A DNA stretch of 64,000 bases from Saccharospirillum sp. (GTDB lineage Bacteria; Pseudomonadota; Gammaproteobacteria; Pseudomonadales; Natronospirillaceae): assembly GCA_022565595.1 (NCBI GenBank), contig JAIUML010000001.1:248001-312000 (forward strand), written 5' to 3'. The translations under genes were made by a program, and so were the position numbers. Under the pieces are notes generated by a model. It ran no database searches and had not been told where the DNA came from. It worked only from the letters and a program-made list of their open reading frames with translations. How positions within the stretch are numbered: the stretch's first letter is position 1; each line of letters begins with the position of its first letter. Below, piece after piece: positions 1-10,192 of this stretch.

Positions 1-137
1 CATGAAAAGAACCGACCAAAGCCGTCGATAACCGCTTCGATCACATTGGTAATACGTGTTCTGGGATAAGGAACGGCGGCGGAGCTATGCTCCACCGCCT
101 GCTCTACCTTATCCAGGTCGAGCTTGATTTTCGTCAT
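1..137 (-). CDS. dctQ: TRAP transporter small permease (DctQ), N-terminal part, cut by window edge
   Basis: Reading the minus strand from the ATG at 137, about 45 codons stay open to the window edge (MTKIKLDLDKVEQAVEHSS...). The start lies 5 bases after the dctP stop codon, so the two genes form one operon. An N-terminal cytoplasmic stretch leading towards a first membrane segment fits the small (4-TM) membrane subunit of a tripartite ATP-independent periplasmic transporter. The family call rests mainly on the dctP neighbour, because only the first residues are visible. Confidence 0.6.
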   Translation of the reverse strand, partial: MTKIKLDLDKVEQAVEHSSAAVPYPRTRITNVIEAVIDGFGRFFS

Positions 138-142
138 GGATC

Positions 143-1207
143 TTAGTCCCGGTGGTGCCAATCGTTCGGCAGGTAACCGTAGTCTTTCCAGGGAGCGTGC
201 TCTGCCTGGAAGGCTTTCATCGAATCATAGACCCGTTTGAACATTTCGTCCTGTGCGGAGTACTTCGCCATTACGCGATCGGTCGCTGCTTCAAAAGCGG
301 CCAGAGTTTCATCGTCGTAAGTACGCAGATTCACGCCCTTGGCTTCAAACTCTTTCAGTACGCCACCTTGCAGCGCTTCAGCCTTGGCGATAGCTGCTGT
401 ATTACCAGCCATACAACCCATTTCGATCAGAGCCTGGGTCTGAGCATTCAAGCCATTCCAGTCATCCAGGTTGATGTAGAGGAACTGGTTCGTTGAAGGC
501 TGGTGCCAACCTGGCAGGTAGTAGTAGCTAACGACCTGATAGAAGCCCAACTGATTGTCTACAGTCGGCAACGAGAATTCGGTACCGTCCAATACGCCCG
601 TTTCCAGCGCCTGGTAGAGTTCACCGCCTGGCAAAACATTCACCGACATGCCGAATTCGGCCATGATTTCACCACCGATACCTGCAGCACGGAAACGCAG
701 GCCGTCGAAATCTTCTACCGAATTCATTTCCTGTGCGAACCAGCCGGCCGCTTCGGGGCTAATGGTACCGCAGAGAATTGGATACACATTGTGTGGTTCG
801 TAGAGCTCTTTCAGCAGCTCATCGCCGCCATGGTGATACATCCAGGCCATGAATTCCATGGACTCCAGACCAAAAGGTGTAGCACCGAACAGAGCGGAAG
901 CTGGCAGTTGCCCCCATTCGTAACCCATCCAGGTATAACCGGCTGAGACGTTACCAGCACTGACGTTATCGAAAATGGACAGGGCCGGGATGATGGCGTT
1001 TGGCTCGAACACCTGCAGGGTTACTCGACCGCCACTGGCGTTGCTGATCATCTCGGAGACTACAGGCATGGTATCGCCAAGTGCTACCAGGGTTGATGAG
1101 AATGCCATCGGAACTTGCCAACGAACCCGATCAAAGTCGGCATGAGCGGCCATAGGTGCTGCTGTGATAGCAGCAGCAAGGGCTGCAATAGGTAAGGCTT
1201 TATTCAT
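143..1207 (-). CDS. dctP: TRAP transporter substrate-binding protein (DctP family)
   Basis: A 354-residue periplasmic solute receptor that hands its ligand to a DctQM permease driven by a sodium or proton gradient. Residues 1-23 form a Sec signal peptide ending in AHA. The body shows the DctP-family pattern: the GGRVTLQVF strand, then LRFRAAGIGGEIM and the GGELYQALETGVLDGTEF segment, which in this family carries the ligand-contacting Arg and the dimer/cleft residues. Its resemblance to TakP-like keto-acid or lactate receptors suggests a small organic acid ligand; the exact ligand cannot be read from sequence. It is the first gene of an operon continuing into dctQ. It is paralogous to the receptor at 32661-33758. 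Confidence 0.93.
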   Translation of the reverse strand: MNKALPIAALAAAITAAPMAAHADFDRVRWQVPMAFSSTLVALGDTMPVVSEMISNASGGRVTLQVFEPNAIIPALSIFDNVSAGNVSAGYTWMGYEWGQLPASALFGATPFGLESMEFMAWMYHHGGDELLKELYEPHNVYPILCGTISPEAAGWFAQEMNSVEDFDGLRFRAAGIGGEIMAEFGMSVNVLPGGELYQALETGVLDGTEFSLPTVDNQLGFYQVVSYYYLPGWHQPSTNQFLYINLDDWNGLNAQTQALIEMGCMAGNTAAIAKAEALQGGVLKEFEAKGVNLRTYDDETLAAFEAATDRVMAKYSAQDEMFKRVYDSMKAFQAEHAPWKDYGYLPNDWHHRD

Positions 1208-1332
1208 AATCGATCTCTCTCAGCATGTTGTATTTATTGTTGATGCAGCGAGCCTCCGAGTGCTTCAGAGGTGCCATGAGTGTTCTCTGCATCGGCCTGT
1301 GCATCCTAGGCTGAGCTTGTTCCTGGCGCAGT

Positions 1333-1403
1333 CCTCCCTTGGTAGGAGGCATGCCCGGGGGCCCGATTGACGGCCTTCAATCGGCCTCCTCCTTTGGTAG
1401 GAG
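1333..1403. promoter_or_regulatory. Palindromes between dctP and rimO
   Basis: The 291-base dctP-rimO gap holds two near-identical palindromes, CCTCCCTTGGTAGGAGG (1333-1349) and CTCCTTTGGTAGGAG (about 1389-1403). They flank an 8-bp perfect inverted repeat, CCGATTGA-6-TCAATCGG (1363-1384). The paired spacing looks like a regulator-binding region for the TRAP operon and/or rimO. There is no T-tract that would make a convincing intrinsic terminator. The regulator is unknown. Confidence 0.4.
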
Positions 1404-1498
1404 ACTGTAATAGTGCAGAATGAGCAGCGCTGCGCACTTGAAGCCCTGCCGCAGGGCGCTACAATACCGCTCCTTTTTTGCACAGCCCCGAGGTCGTC

Positions 1499-2851
1499 AT
1501 GTCCACCCACACCTTTACCCCCAAAGAAGGCCAGAGCGCCAATGCGCCCGGCCGGGTTGGCTTTATCAGCCTCGGCTGCCCAAAAAACACCGTCGACTCG
1601 GAGCGCATCCTCACGCAATTGCGCGCCGAGGGCTATGACATCGTTCCCAGCTACCACAATGCCGATGTGGTCATCGTCAATACCTGTGGCTTTATCGACG
1701 CCGCGGTGCAGGAATCGCTCGATACCATCGGCGAAGCGCTGAACGAGAATGGCAAAGTACTGGTGACAGGCTGCCTGGGTGCCAAGGAAGATCAAATCCG
1801 CGAAGTGCATCCGAGCGTGCTCTCGGTGACCGGTCCCCATGCCTATGAGGCTGTGGTCAATCAGGTACATGAGGTCGTCCCGCCCAGGCATGATCCCTTT
1901 ATTTCACTGATGCCGGATACAGGCGTCAAACTGACCCCCAAACACTACGCTTATCTGAAGATTTCTGAAGGCTGCAACCACCGTTGTACTTTCTGCATTA
2001 TTCCCTCTTTCAGAGGCGATCTGGTCAGCCGCCCCGTTGGTCAGGTACTCAGTGAAGCCGAGCGGCTGGTCAAGAACGGCACCAAAGAGCTGCTGGTCAT
2101 CTCGCAAGACACCAGCGCCTATGGCGTCGATATGAAGTACCGTACCGATTTCTGGAATGGCAAACCGGTGAAAACCCGGATGAAAGAGCTTTGCGAAGAA
2201 CTCGGTCAACTCGATGCATGGGTGAGGCTGCATTACGTTTACCCTTACCCACACGTGGACGATATCATCCCGTTGATGGCAGAGAACCGTATCCTGCCCT
2301 ATCTGGACATACCCTTTCAGCACGCCAGCCCGACAGTACTGAAGGCAATGAAACGCCCGGCGCATGCCGAAAAGGTTCTCTCACGCATCCATAAATGGCG
2401 CGAGATCTGCCCCGACATCACCCTGCGCTCGACCTTCATTGTCGGCTTTCCGGGTGAAACCGAGAGCGATTTTCAGATGCTGCTCGACTTCCTGGAAGAA
2501 GCCCAGCTCGACCGCGTTGGCGCCTTCCAGTATTCAAATGTCGATGGCGCCCAGTCCGCCGCTTTGCCCAACCATGTCGACGAAGCCGTAAAACAGGAAC
2601 GTTTCGAGCGCTTCATGGCCGTGCAACAACGCATCAGCGCCGCAAAGTTGCAGGCGAAGGTCGGTAAGCGTATTGAAGTGATTGTTGATGAGGTGGTGGA
2701 AGAAGGTGCCGTGGCCAGATCAAAGGCCGACGCACCGGATATTGATGGCCAGGTGTTCCTGGATGATCAGACGCATTTGAAGCCCGGGGATCGGCTTTGG
2801 GTTGAGGTGGAAGAGGCGGATGACTATGACTTGTGGGCGCATCCGGTTTAG
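1499..2851 (+). CDS. rimO: Ribosomal protein S12 (Asp89) methylthiotransferase RimO
   Basis: Radical-SAM enzyme with two [4Fe-4S] clusters that adds a beta-methylthio group to an aspartate of ribosomal protein S12. The order is N-terminal UPF0004/MTTase domain ([16 protein letters not shown]; cysteines in SLGCPKN, NTCGF and TGCLGA), radical-SAM core with the CNHRCTFC cluster motif, and a C-terminal TRAM domain ending [12 protein letters not shown]. It is nearly collinear with E. coli RimO. The ATG at 1499 is preferred over one 7 codons upstream because GAGGT lies just before it and homologs start close to the conserved GFISLG strand, giving 450 residues. It ends 4 bases from the convergent LysR gene. 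Confidence 0.97.
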   Translation: MSTHTFTPKEGQSANAPGRVGFISLGCPKNTVDSERILTQLRAEGYDIVPSYHNADVVIVNTCGFIDAAVQESLDTIGEALNENGKVLVTGCLGAKEDQIREVHPSVLSVTGPHAYEAVVNQVHEVVPPRHDPFISLMPDTGVKLTPKHYAYLKISEGCNHRCTFCIIPSFRGDLVSRPVGQVLSEAERLVKNGTKELLVISQDTSAYGVDMKYRTDFWNGKPVKTRMKELCEELGQLDAWVRLHYVYPYPHVDDIIPLMAENRILPYLDIPFQHASPTVLKAMKRPAHAEKVLSRIHKWREICPDITLRSTFIVGFPGETESDFQMLLDFLEEAQLDRVGAFQYSNVDGAQSAALPNHVDEAVKQERFERFMAVQQRISAAKLQAKVGKRIEVIVDEVVEEGAVARSKADAPDIDGQVFLDDQTHLKPGDRLWVEVEEADDYDLWAHPV

Positions 2852-2855
2852 GGGG

Positions 2856-3722
2856 CTATAAAACCTCCCCAAAATACTCCACCAACAACCGCACCTTCGC
2901 TGACAAATGCCGATTCTGCGGATACAACGCCCAGATGCCTTCATGCTGCTCGCGAAAAGGGTGCAGCACCTCCACCAGTCGGCCCTCGGCGATGGCCTCT
3001 TCCACATAGTAATCCGGCAATTGCACCAGACCCATGCCTTTTAACGCGGCATCCAGCAAGGCAGCGCCGCTGTTGCAGCGCAGGTTGCCCCTCACGCGCA
3101 CGTTCCGGTGCCGTTCGGCTTCATCAAAGCGCCAATGATCCAGGGTGCCCAGCAAACAATTATGATGCCTGAGTTCGGCCAGGGTATGAGGCTGACCATG
3201 GCGGGCCAGGTATTCTGGAGAGGCGCAGACATACAAGGATCGCTGCGCCAGTTTGCGCGCCACCAGCCGGGATTCCTCCAGCATGCCAAGGCGGATGGCC
3301 AGATCAAAGCCCAGGTCAACGATGTCCAGTGACTGGTTGGTTAAATGGAGTTCGGCCTGAATTTCCGGGTAGCGGCGCATGAAGTCGTGCAAGGCAGGGG
3401 CGATGTAGCGTTCACCGTAGGACACTGGCGCGGTCAATCTCAGTTTACCGCTGGGATGGCTTTGCAGGCGAGACAGGGCCCGCTCGGCTTCGTCCAGCCC
3501 TTCCAACAGATGCCGACAGTGCTGATAAAACAGCTGGCCCTCTTCGGTGACCATCACTTTGCGGGTAGTGCGATGCAGCAACTTGGCATCCAGACGATTC
3601 TCCAGTGCCCCAACCTGACGGCTGATGTGTGCCACAGAATGGCTCAACGACCGAGCCGCCGCCGTAAAGCCCCCCTGCTCTACGACAGCGACAAACTCCT
3701 TGATACCTTCCCATTCGGCCAT
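2856..3722 (-). CDS. LysR-family transcriptional regulator
   Basis: A 288-residue LTTR with an N-terminal winged helix-turn-helix (residues about 1-60, FTAAARSLSHSVAHISRQVGALE) and a C-terminal periplasmic-binding-protein-like effector domain. The first residues (MAEWEGIKEFVAVVEQGGF) place it in the CrgA/DsdC-like subgroup commonly found beside a divergent enzyme gene. It is transcribed away from frmA with a 109-base shared upstream region, so it probably controls frmA(B) as well as itself. The effector is unknown; a formaldehyde-related signal is only a guess from context. Confidence 0.9.
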   Translation of the reverse strand: MAEWEGIKEFVAVVEQGGFTAAARSLSHSVAHISRQVGALENRLDAKLLHRTTRKVMVTEEGQLFYQHCRHLLEGLDEAERALSRLQSHPSGKLRLTAPVSYGERYIAPALHDFMRRYPEIQAELHLTNQSLDIVDLGFDLAIRLGMLEESRLVARKLAQRSLYVCASPEYLARHGQPHTLAELRHHNCLLGTLDHWRFDEAERHRNVRVRGNLRCNSGAALLDAALKGMGLVQLPDYYVEEAIAEGRLVEVLHPFREQHEGIWALYPQNRHLSAKVRLLVEYFGEVL

Positions 3723-3744
3723 TATTACTCACCTGTAAAAATGA

Positions 3745-4944
<1,200 letters not shown>

Positions 4945-4961
4945 TGTGTCGTTTTCGACAC

Positions 4962-5186
4962 GAGCCCGTTATGCTCACCGGGTACGCCCATGACGGGACG
5001 CCGTGAATCAAGCGCCCCATTGGATTCTCGACATGGGTTCGCCTCAGGTGCTGCGCAGCAGGTCAGCTCACGATTCGAGCCCGCGATGCTCACCGGGTGC
5101 ACCAATGACGGGACGCTGTAAACCCATCCATGGGCGCTCGGCGATAGCCATCCATGGCTATCGACGCCCGTCCTTGGTGCACCCGG
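4962..5186. repeat. Class A long palindromic repeat (plus partial duplicate of its left end)
   Basis: The complete element has outer arms CCGGGTGCACCAATGACGGG (5093-5112) and CCCGTCCTTGGTGCACCCGG (5167-5186), 19 of 20 paired. The inner arms GCGATAGCCA / TGGCTATCG surround CATCCATGG cores. A second, diverged copy of the left flank (GAGCCCG..ATGCTCACCGGGT...GACGGGACGC) starts at 4962, 115 bases earlier, so the left half has been duplicated or a copy has decayed. Related elements lie at 10291, 21944 and 39065. It is not coding; open frames through it are a by-product of the palindrome. Confidence 0.85.
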
Positions 5187-5318
5187 CAATCATCGCTCGG
5201 TATTTCAACATGGTCGACAATTAACTCCATAACATCTGGAGCCATGTTCAAGTTACTTTGCGATTATTCTCTTATCTAGTTGTCGCGATAACTGAAAGCA
5301 GTTAAGGAGTTAGCATCA

Positions 5319-5470
5319 GGTATCGGGTGGGCCGTTGGTGGGCGTCGGCAGCCAAGGCCGCTTTTTGCTCCTGCAAAAGCGGCACTACTGCCATCCATGG
5401 CGGTCGGATGGCTGCCGCCGAGCTTACATGGATGTACTTGCAGCGTCCCATCAACGGCCCACCCGGTACC
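5319..5470. repeat. Class B long palindromic repeat with nested hairpin
   Basis: Outer arms GGTATCGGGTGGGCCGTTGGTGGG (5319-5342) and CCCATCAACGGCCCACCCGGTACC (5447-5470) pair at 22 of 24 positions. The core contains CCGCCGAGCTTACATGGATGTACTTGCAGCGTCCC, almost identical to the core at 39333-39367. A nested CCGCTTTTTGC/GCAAAAGCGG hairpin sits in the left half and has no counterpart in the 39-kb copy, so it looks inserted. It lies directly downstream of the class A element, filling the rest of the frmA-frmB gap. Confidence 0.85.
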
Positions 5471-5526
5471 TGAGGCGGACCCAGCCAAAAACCGCTACTC
5501 GCGACAAAACAAAATGGAGCCCCAAA

Positions 5527-6372
5527 ATGTCTTTAGAAAACGTCAGCAGTAATAAAAGTTTTGAGGGGTGGCATAAGCAGTTTCGCCATCGCTCCAGCCG
5601 TTTGAATTGTGATATGCGCTTTGCCATTTACTTGCCACCGCAGACAGCAACCGGGCAAAAAGTGCCTGTGCTGTATTGGCTGTCGGGCCTGACCTGTACG
5701 GATGAGAACTTCATGCAGAAGGCCGGGGCGCAGCGAGTGGCGGCGGAGTTGGGTGTTGCCATAGTGGCGCCCGATACCAGCCCGCGTGGGGATGAGGTGG
5801 CCGATGACCCGGAGCAGGCTTATGACCTGGGTAAAGGGGCCGGTTTTTATGTGAATGCGACCGAAGCGCCGTGGAAGGACCACTATCGGATGTACGACTA
5901 TGTGGTGGAGGAACTGCCGGCACTGGTTGAACAGCATTTCCCTGTGACTGAGCAGCGTGCCATCTTTGGCCACTCCATGGGAGGGCATGGCGCGTTGATG
6001 ATCGCCTTGCGCAACCCTGGCCGCTATCAGTCTGTCTCGGCGTTCAGCCCGATCAGCCAGCCGAGCAATTGTGATTGGGGCAAAAAAGTCTTTAGCGCTT
6101 ATTTGGGTAATGACCGGGCTCAATGGCAGAGCTACGACAGCGTTGCCCTGCTCAACAGTGGCAAGACGCTGCCAGCGACTCTGGTTGACCAGGGGGATGC
6201 TGATGAGTTTCTGGCCCAGTTGCAGCCAGAGGCCTTGCAGCAGGCGGCCAAGAATGCCGGTGTGGATCTGACTCTGAATATGAGAGCCGGTTACGATCAT
6301 AGCTACTACTTTATTGCCAGTTTCATTGAGGATCACCTGCGTTTTCATGCGGCGCACCTCACAGAAAACTGA
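5527..6372 (+). CDS. frmB: S-formylglutathione hydrolase
   Basis: A 281-residue esterase D/FrmB-family alpha/beta hydrolase that splits S-formylglutathione into formate and glutathione, completing formaldehyde oxidation after FrmA. The nucleophile elbow GHSMGGHGA, the acid in the DQGDADEF segment and the final His in [12 protein letters not shown] make the triad; the [19 protein letters not shown] oxyanion-side loop is typical. The ATG at 5527 has GGAG 8 bases upstream and gives the usual family length. A longer in-frame extension runs back into the palindromic repeat and is rejected. Despite the repeat-filled gap it is in step with frmA. Confidence 0.96.
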   Translation: MSLENVSSNKSFEGWHKQFRHRSSRLNCDMRFAIYLPPQTATGQKVPVLYWLSGLTCTDENFMQKAGAQRVAAELGVAIVAPDTSPRGDEVADDPEQAYDLGKGAGFYVNATEAPWKDHYRMYDYVVEELPALVEQHFPVTEQRAIFGHSMGGHGALMIALRNPGRYQSVSAFSPISQPSNCDWGKKVFSAYLGNDRAQWQSYDSVALLNSGKTLPATLVDQGDADEFLAQLQPEALQQAAKNAGVDLTLNMRAGYDHSYYFIASFIEDHLRFHAAHLTEN

Positions 6373-6398
6373 TATAGCCAGGTAAAAGCCTGATCTGA

Positions 6399-6432
6399 CA
6401 GCCTTGGCACGGATGCCAGGCTGCGCCTTTTC
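6399..6432 (+). terminator. Probable intrinsic terminator after frmB
   Basis: The stem CAGCCTTGGCA / TGCCAGGCTG (6399-6409, 6414-6423, one bulge) is followed within a few bases by a short T-rich run (CGCCTTTTC). It lies about 27 bases after the frmB stop codon. The T-tract is short, so it may be weak. Confidence 0.55.
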
Positions 6433-6483
6433 TGCTACATTGCCGACCATCTCTGTCCCTTATTTCGAAGAAGGTCTCTGTTT

Positions 6484-7083
6484 ATGCGTCTTGTCATTAC
6501 TGTATTGTTCAGCCTGCTCGTGTTCAGCGGCTGTGCACGCAATGTTGTGATTGAACCAGAATCAACCGCAGGCACAATCTTGTTGATTGGTGTGAATGTC
6601 TCTGGCAGCGAAACCTCAGTACTTGGGTATTACTATATCTTCGACTTTGTCGATGCCGAAGATGAGACTTACCAAGTAACCTTTCGCCCGGATTCCAACT
6701 CTCGCCAATTGCTGATCACCGAATTGCCGCCAGGTGACTATACCCTCACCCAATTTGTCGCCCGTGGAAACCCGGGCGTCAGCGGCTATGCCAGCACTTC
6801 GCTAAGGGCCAGAGAGTTAAACATTAGTTTATCCCTGGAAGAAGGCACAGTGCACCGATTGGCGCAACAGTTCACGGTAGATCACGCTCGCAACAGTCGA
6901 GGAGAACGTACGACTCATCCGGGTTTTGAGCCAATGACAAGCAACGTTGAAAATCGGTTGAACCAGCGCGCTGAGCGCGTCGGACCCGGTTGGATTTATG
7001 CAGAGGAACCCGTCGGTCAATGGCCTGAAAAACCACCTGCTCGTGAGCGCACAGGCTTTTTGAAGTTTCTTTTTGGCAGTTAG
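6484..7083 (+). CDS. Putative outer-membrane lipoprotein, unknown function
   Basis: A 199-residue protein whose first 17 residues form a lipoprotein signal (MRLVITVLFSLLVFSGC; Cys17 as the lipidation site). Ala at +2 suggests outer-membrane sorting. The mature part has a beta-rich N-terminal domain (about 25-130, ending in LPPGDYTLTQF, reminiscent of a small carboxypeptidase-regulatory-like or transthyretin-like fold). A hydrophilic C-terminal tail ends TGFLKFLFGS. AAGGT precedes the ATG by 8 bases. It stands alone between frmB and a convergent flavoprotein gene. No family recognised. Confidence 0.75.
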   Translation: MRLVITVLFSLLVFSGCARNVVIEPESTAGTILLIGVNVSGSETSVLGYYYIFDFVDAEDETYQVTFRPDSNSRQLLITELPPGDYTLTQFVARGNPGVSGYASTSLRARELNISLSLEEGTVHRLAQQFTVDHARNSRGERTTHPGFEPMTSNVENRLNQRAERVGPGWIYAEEPVGQWPEKPPARERTGFLKFLFGS

Positions 7084-7088
7084 GCCAA

Positions 7089-8282
7089 TTAAACCACCTG
7101 GCCAGCGCACCAGCCGCTGGCCCAGGCCCACTGAAAGTTATAGCCCCCCAGCCAGCCAGTTACATCCAGAACCTCTCCGACGAAATACAAACCGGGGACG
7201 GCCTTCGCTTCAAAGGTTTTGGATGAAACTTCATCCGTATGCACTCCACCACGGGTAACCTCCGCTGTTCGGTAGCCTTCGGTTCCCGCCGGTACACATT
7301 GCCATTGCTGAAAGGCCTTCACTAAAGCATCCATCTCCGCTCGAGTCAGCTCGGCCAGAGGGCGGTCAGCTACCCCGGGCACCTGGCTTTCGAGCCATGC
7401 CTGGACAAAGCGGGCGGGCATCAGCCGGCTGAGCAGGGTTTTGAGCTCTGCCTTGGCACCGATTTCTCTCCAACGCTGCAATTGATCGGCCAAGGATTGC
7501 CCTGGCAGAAAATCCACCTCTATGGCATCGCCCGGGTACCAATAGTTGGAAATCTGCAATATGGCAGGCCCACTCAACCCCTTGTGCGTAAAGAGCAACG
7601 CCTCCGAGAAGGACTGCTCCCGACAACTCACCGACACCGGCAGCGAAACACCAGCCAGAGACTGAGCCAAAGTCAACAGCTCACCCTTCAGAGTAAAGGG
7701 CACCAGGGCCGCATGGCGGGGCGTCACCCTGAGGCCAAATTGCTTGGCGAGTTCATAGCCGAAGCCGGTAGCGCCCATGGTTGGTATCGATAAACCGCCC
7801 GTTGCAATCACCAGAGACTCGCACTTCACCTTGCCCTGCACCGTCAGCAGCTCAAAACCCGTTTCGCCTTCGAGACGATCCACAGACAGGACTTCGCAGC
7901 CCGTCTGGATCTCGGCACCGGCATCGGTGCACTCAGACAGGAGGATATCGAGAATGTCTCTGGATTTATGGTCACAAAACAACTGCCCCAGAGCCTTTTC
8001 ATGGTACGCAAGGCCATAACGCTCAACCAGAGCGATAAAATCGTACTGGGTATAGCGGCTCAACGCCGACTTGCAGAAATGCGGGTTACCCGAGAGGAAG
8101 TTGGCTGGCTCGACGAGCGTATTGGTGAAGTTGCAGCGACCACCGCCAGACATCAGTATCTTCTTGCCGGCCTTGTTGGCATGATCGACCACCAACACCG
8201 TGCGTCCACGCTGACCTGCCGTTGCAGCACACATCAGACCTGCCGCTCCGGCACCAATAACCACCACATCGACCACTCGCAT
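7089..8282 (-). CDS. BaiN/YhiN-family NAD(P)/FAD-dependent oxidoreductase (HI0933-like)
   Basis: A 397-residue flavoprotein. The FAD dinucleotide-binding fold is at the N-terminus (VVIGAGAAGLMCA), followed by the family signature GKKILMSGGGRCNFTN. The second flavin segment LVIATGGLS and the C-terminal GGVHTDEVSSKTFEAKAVPGLYFVGEVLDVTGWLGGYNFQWAWASG block complete the family pattern. Members include E. coli YhiN and the bile-acid reductase BaiN; the substrate here is unknown. It ends 5 bases from the convergent lipoprotein gene, apparently monocistronic. Confidence 0.92.
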   Translation of the reverse strand: MRVVDVVVIGAGAAGLMCAATAGQRGRTVLVVDHANKAGKKILMSGGGRCNFTNTLVEPANFLSGNPHFCKSALSRYTQYDFIALVERYGLAYHEKALGQLFCDHKSRDILDILLSECTDAGAEIQTGCEVLSVDRLEGETGFELLTVQGKVKCESLVIATGGLSIPTMGATGFGYELAKQFGLRVTPRHAALVPFTLKGELLTLAQSLAGVSLPVSVSCREQSFSEALLFTHKGLSGPAILQISNYWYPGDAIEVDFLPGQSLADQLQRWREIGAKAELKTLLSRLMPARFVQAWLESQVPGVADRPLAELTRAEMDALVKAFQQWQCVPAGTEGYRTAEVTRGGVHTDEVSSKTFEAKAVPGLYFVGEVLDVTGWLGGYNFQWAWASGWCAGQVV

Positions 8283-8374
8283 TTACCCTTAACCCTCTCG
8301 AAAAACCCGGCCATCATACTGGATAGCCGGAGATCAGGGTAATGGTTCTGAGCAGATACCGCCCCATTGTTGGG

Positions 8375-8737
8375 TCAGTCGAGGCGCTCTATGTTGAAAA
8401 TCTCGATCAAAGGCGCTGCCATACCTATGGAAACCTGGTTGGGCCTGGCCTCAGCACTCACTGCTACTTGCAGGCCCGCTTGCCGATAGGGCTCTGCCAG
8501 ATTGATGGGCTCGTAACGGTTACCTTTTTGATCTTCAAGTAGGTACAACCCTCCTTCGAGATCCAGATAAATGACCACAGCCTGGAAATACAGGCGACTT
8601 TGTAGAGGCTGGTTGGGCGGAGGTTGTGTCACCGAGGATTGTCCAGAAGTTGATTGCTGTTGCTCCACCTGGGGCGCCGAAGGGTCGCAGGCTATCAGAA
8701 AAAGGCTCACTAAAATCAGAAGTACAGACTTATTCAT
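8375..8737 (-). CDS. Small lipoprotein, probably inner-membrane retained
   Basis: A 120-residue protein with signal MNKSVLLILVSLFLIAC (lipobox LIAC, Cys17). Asp follows the Cys; in enterobacteria that +2 Asp is a Lol-avoidance signal keeping the lipoprotein in the inner membrane. A Gln/Ser/Pro-rich linker (about 19-48) precedes a compact domain (LYFQAVVIYLDLEGGLYLLEDQKGNRYEPINL) of unknown function. The ATG at 8737 is chosen because the signal peptide begins there. The reading frame is open further upstream only because a truncated methyltransferase remnant happens to be in phase. Confidence 0.75.
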   Translation of the reverse strand: MNKSVLLILVSLFLIACDPSAPQVEQQQSTSGQSSVTQPPPNQPLQSRLYFQAVVIYLDLEGGLYLLEDQKGNRYEPINLAEPYRQAGLQVAVSAEARPNQVSIGMAAPLIEIFNIERLD

Positions 8738-8819
8738 GCATGTGTTCTCATAATTTGCGGGCCAGAACCGTAAAGGTATGCCAGTGTTTAATGTTACCAA
8801 TGCTGGTCTTGCCCGGCTC

Positions 8820-8995
8820 ACTTCATAGCCTTGATCAAGCAAATAGGCAGCATCATTGCCCGAACCACAGCCACAATCGATTGCCACCTTGCAACCCGAC
8901 AAATCTGCCGCAACAGCAATCTCCAGTAGTGGTCTGTAGGGGCGTTGCTCGGTTTTCTGGAAATAGGCTTGCCAGATTGCCACTTTCTGATCCAT
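8820..8995 (-). pseudogene. Truncated SAM-dependent methyltransferase (N-terminal remnant)
   Basis: From the ATG at 8995 the minus strand encodes MDQKVAIWQAYFQKTEQ followed by a TehB/class I methyltransferase start: AIDCGCGSGNDAAYLLDQGYEV, i.e. SAM-binding motif I and the following helix. Similarity stops abruptly after about 57 residues, where the expected acidic ribose-binding residue strand should follow. The frame then runs through unrelated sequence into the lipoprotein gene at 8737. The catalytic two thirds of the domain are missing, consistent with a deletion ending near 8820. Confidence 0.55.
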
Positions 8996-9151
8996 AGGCA
9001 CTGTCCCTTGAGAGTCCGGCTTCAGAGTCGTCTCCCTTGCTATAGGAGAGCTTAACCTGAACTCTAGCAACCTCTCAGCGGATAGCCAAGCCAGCAAACC
9101 TTGCAGTTGTGAGCTGATTCACTGATAGACAAATAATTGACAGTACTGAGG

Positions 9152-9203
9152 AAAAAATCGCACTTATTGATCCGACATCTATCGATGTCGAATCAATAAG
9201 TGC
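9152..9203 (-). terminator. Intrinsic terminator downstream of vanB
   Basis: Nineteen-base arms (9160-9178 and 9185-9203, one mismatch) form a hairpin with a 6-base loop. Read on the minus strand it is followed immediately by GATTTTTTCC. It lies 18 bases beyond the vanB stop codon. Confidence 0.85.
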
Positions 9204-9220
9204 ACGGTTAAAGAAGGGGG

Positions 9221-10192
9221 TTACAGATCAAGAACCAACAACTTGCTTTTGGAGCGTGAACAACAGGGCGTAAAAACATCGTTGGCCGCGTGTTCGTCTT
9301 CATCCAGGTAGAGATCCCGATGCTCCGGTGTCCCCTCGAGAATGCGTGTCACACAGGTACCACAGATGCCCTGCTCACAGGAAGTCAGCAAGTCCACATC
9401 GTTATCGATCAGTACTTCGGCAACCGTCTTGTCGGCAGGAATGATGTAAACATCACCAGAACTTGCCAACTTGACCTCAAAGCTGCCGTCGGCGCTGGTA
9501 TCGATCTCGGCACCTTCAAAGTACTCTGTATGTAATTGCTTGCTGGACCACCCCGACTGTTTAAAGGTATCCATCACGCTGTCTATAAAGCCCTTCGGCC
9601 CACACACATAGAGGTGAGTGCCCGCTTCCGGTGATGCGGCCAACTCTGCAATATCCGGCCGGGCGCCACCCTCTTCCTGAGTAAAGTAAAAATGCACTTT
9701 ATCCGCAAAAGGCGATGCACTGATGTCGTTCAAGAACGCCATCTTGCTGCGCGTTTTGGCCGTATAGTGCAGTTCGAAGGACCTCCCCTGCGCATGCAAC
9801 TGCTCCGCCATCGCCAGCAAGGGCGTAATACCAATACCCGCGGCCAACAACAAAGTATGTTCCGCCGAATCATCTAACGCAAAGTGATTACGCGGCGCAC
9901 TGATCTGAATCAGATCCCCTTCCTGCACTTTGTCATGCATGGCAACAGAACCACCGCGTGAATCGCTTTCACGCAATACCGCAATCTGATAACGATGCGA
10001 CTCGGATGGCGCATTACTCAACGAATACTGCCGCATATGCTCGGCATCTGTCTGCACATCCAGGTGCGCACCTGCAGTAAAGGCAGGCAACTCGCGACCG
10101 TGCGGGTCCACCAGCTCAAAGCGAACAACATCCTCCGCCTCCTGAGCTTTGGTCTTCACTTGCACCATCATGGAAAGACTGGATTTGCTCAT
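9221..10192 (-). CDS. vanB: Vanillate O-demethylase reductase subunit (PDR/VanB family)
   Basis: A 323-residue class IA reductase that passes electrons from NAD(P)H through FMN and a plant-type [2Fe-2S] cluster to the VanA oxygenase. The order is FMN domain (about 5-105, with RQYSLSNAP), NAD domain (about 110-225, LLLAAGIGITPLLAMAEQL and YVCGPKGFIDSV), then C-terminal ferredoxin domain (SCEQGICGTC, later CC near the end). The ATG at 10192 has GGAG 8 bases upstream; a longer frame back to 10393 enters the palindromic repeat. It is the second gene of vanAB. Confidence 0.93.
   Translation of the reverse strand: MSKSSLSMMVQVKTKAQEAEDVVRFELVDPHGRELPAFTAGAHLDVQTDAEHMRQYSLSNAPSESHRYQIAVLRESDSRGGSVAMHDKVQEGDLIQISAPRNHFALDDSAEHTLLLAAGIGITPLLAMAEQLHAQGRSFELHYTAKTRSKMAFLNDISASPFADKVHFYFTQEEGGARPDIAELAASPEAGTHLYVCGPKGFIDSVMDTFKQSGWSSKQLHTEYFEGAEIDTSADGSFEVKLASSGDVYIIPADKTVAEVLIDNDVDLLTSCEQGICGTCVTRILEGTPEHRDLYLDEDEHAANDVFTPCCSRSKSKLLVLDL

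Noticed and set aside
5335-5526. N-terminal extension of the formylglutathione hydrolase frame
   Set aside because: It is translated repeat sequence; homologs start at the ATG at 5527, which has a Shine-Dalgarno.
5533-6450. 305-codon open frame opposite frmB
   Set aside because: Shadow of the well-supported hydrolase gene on the other strand.
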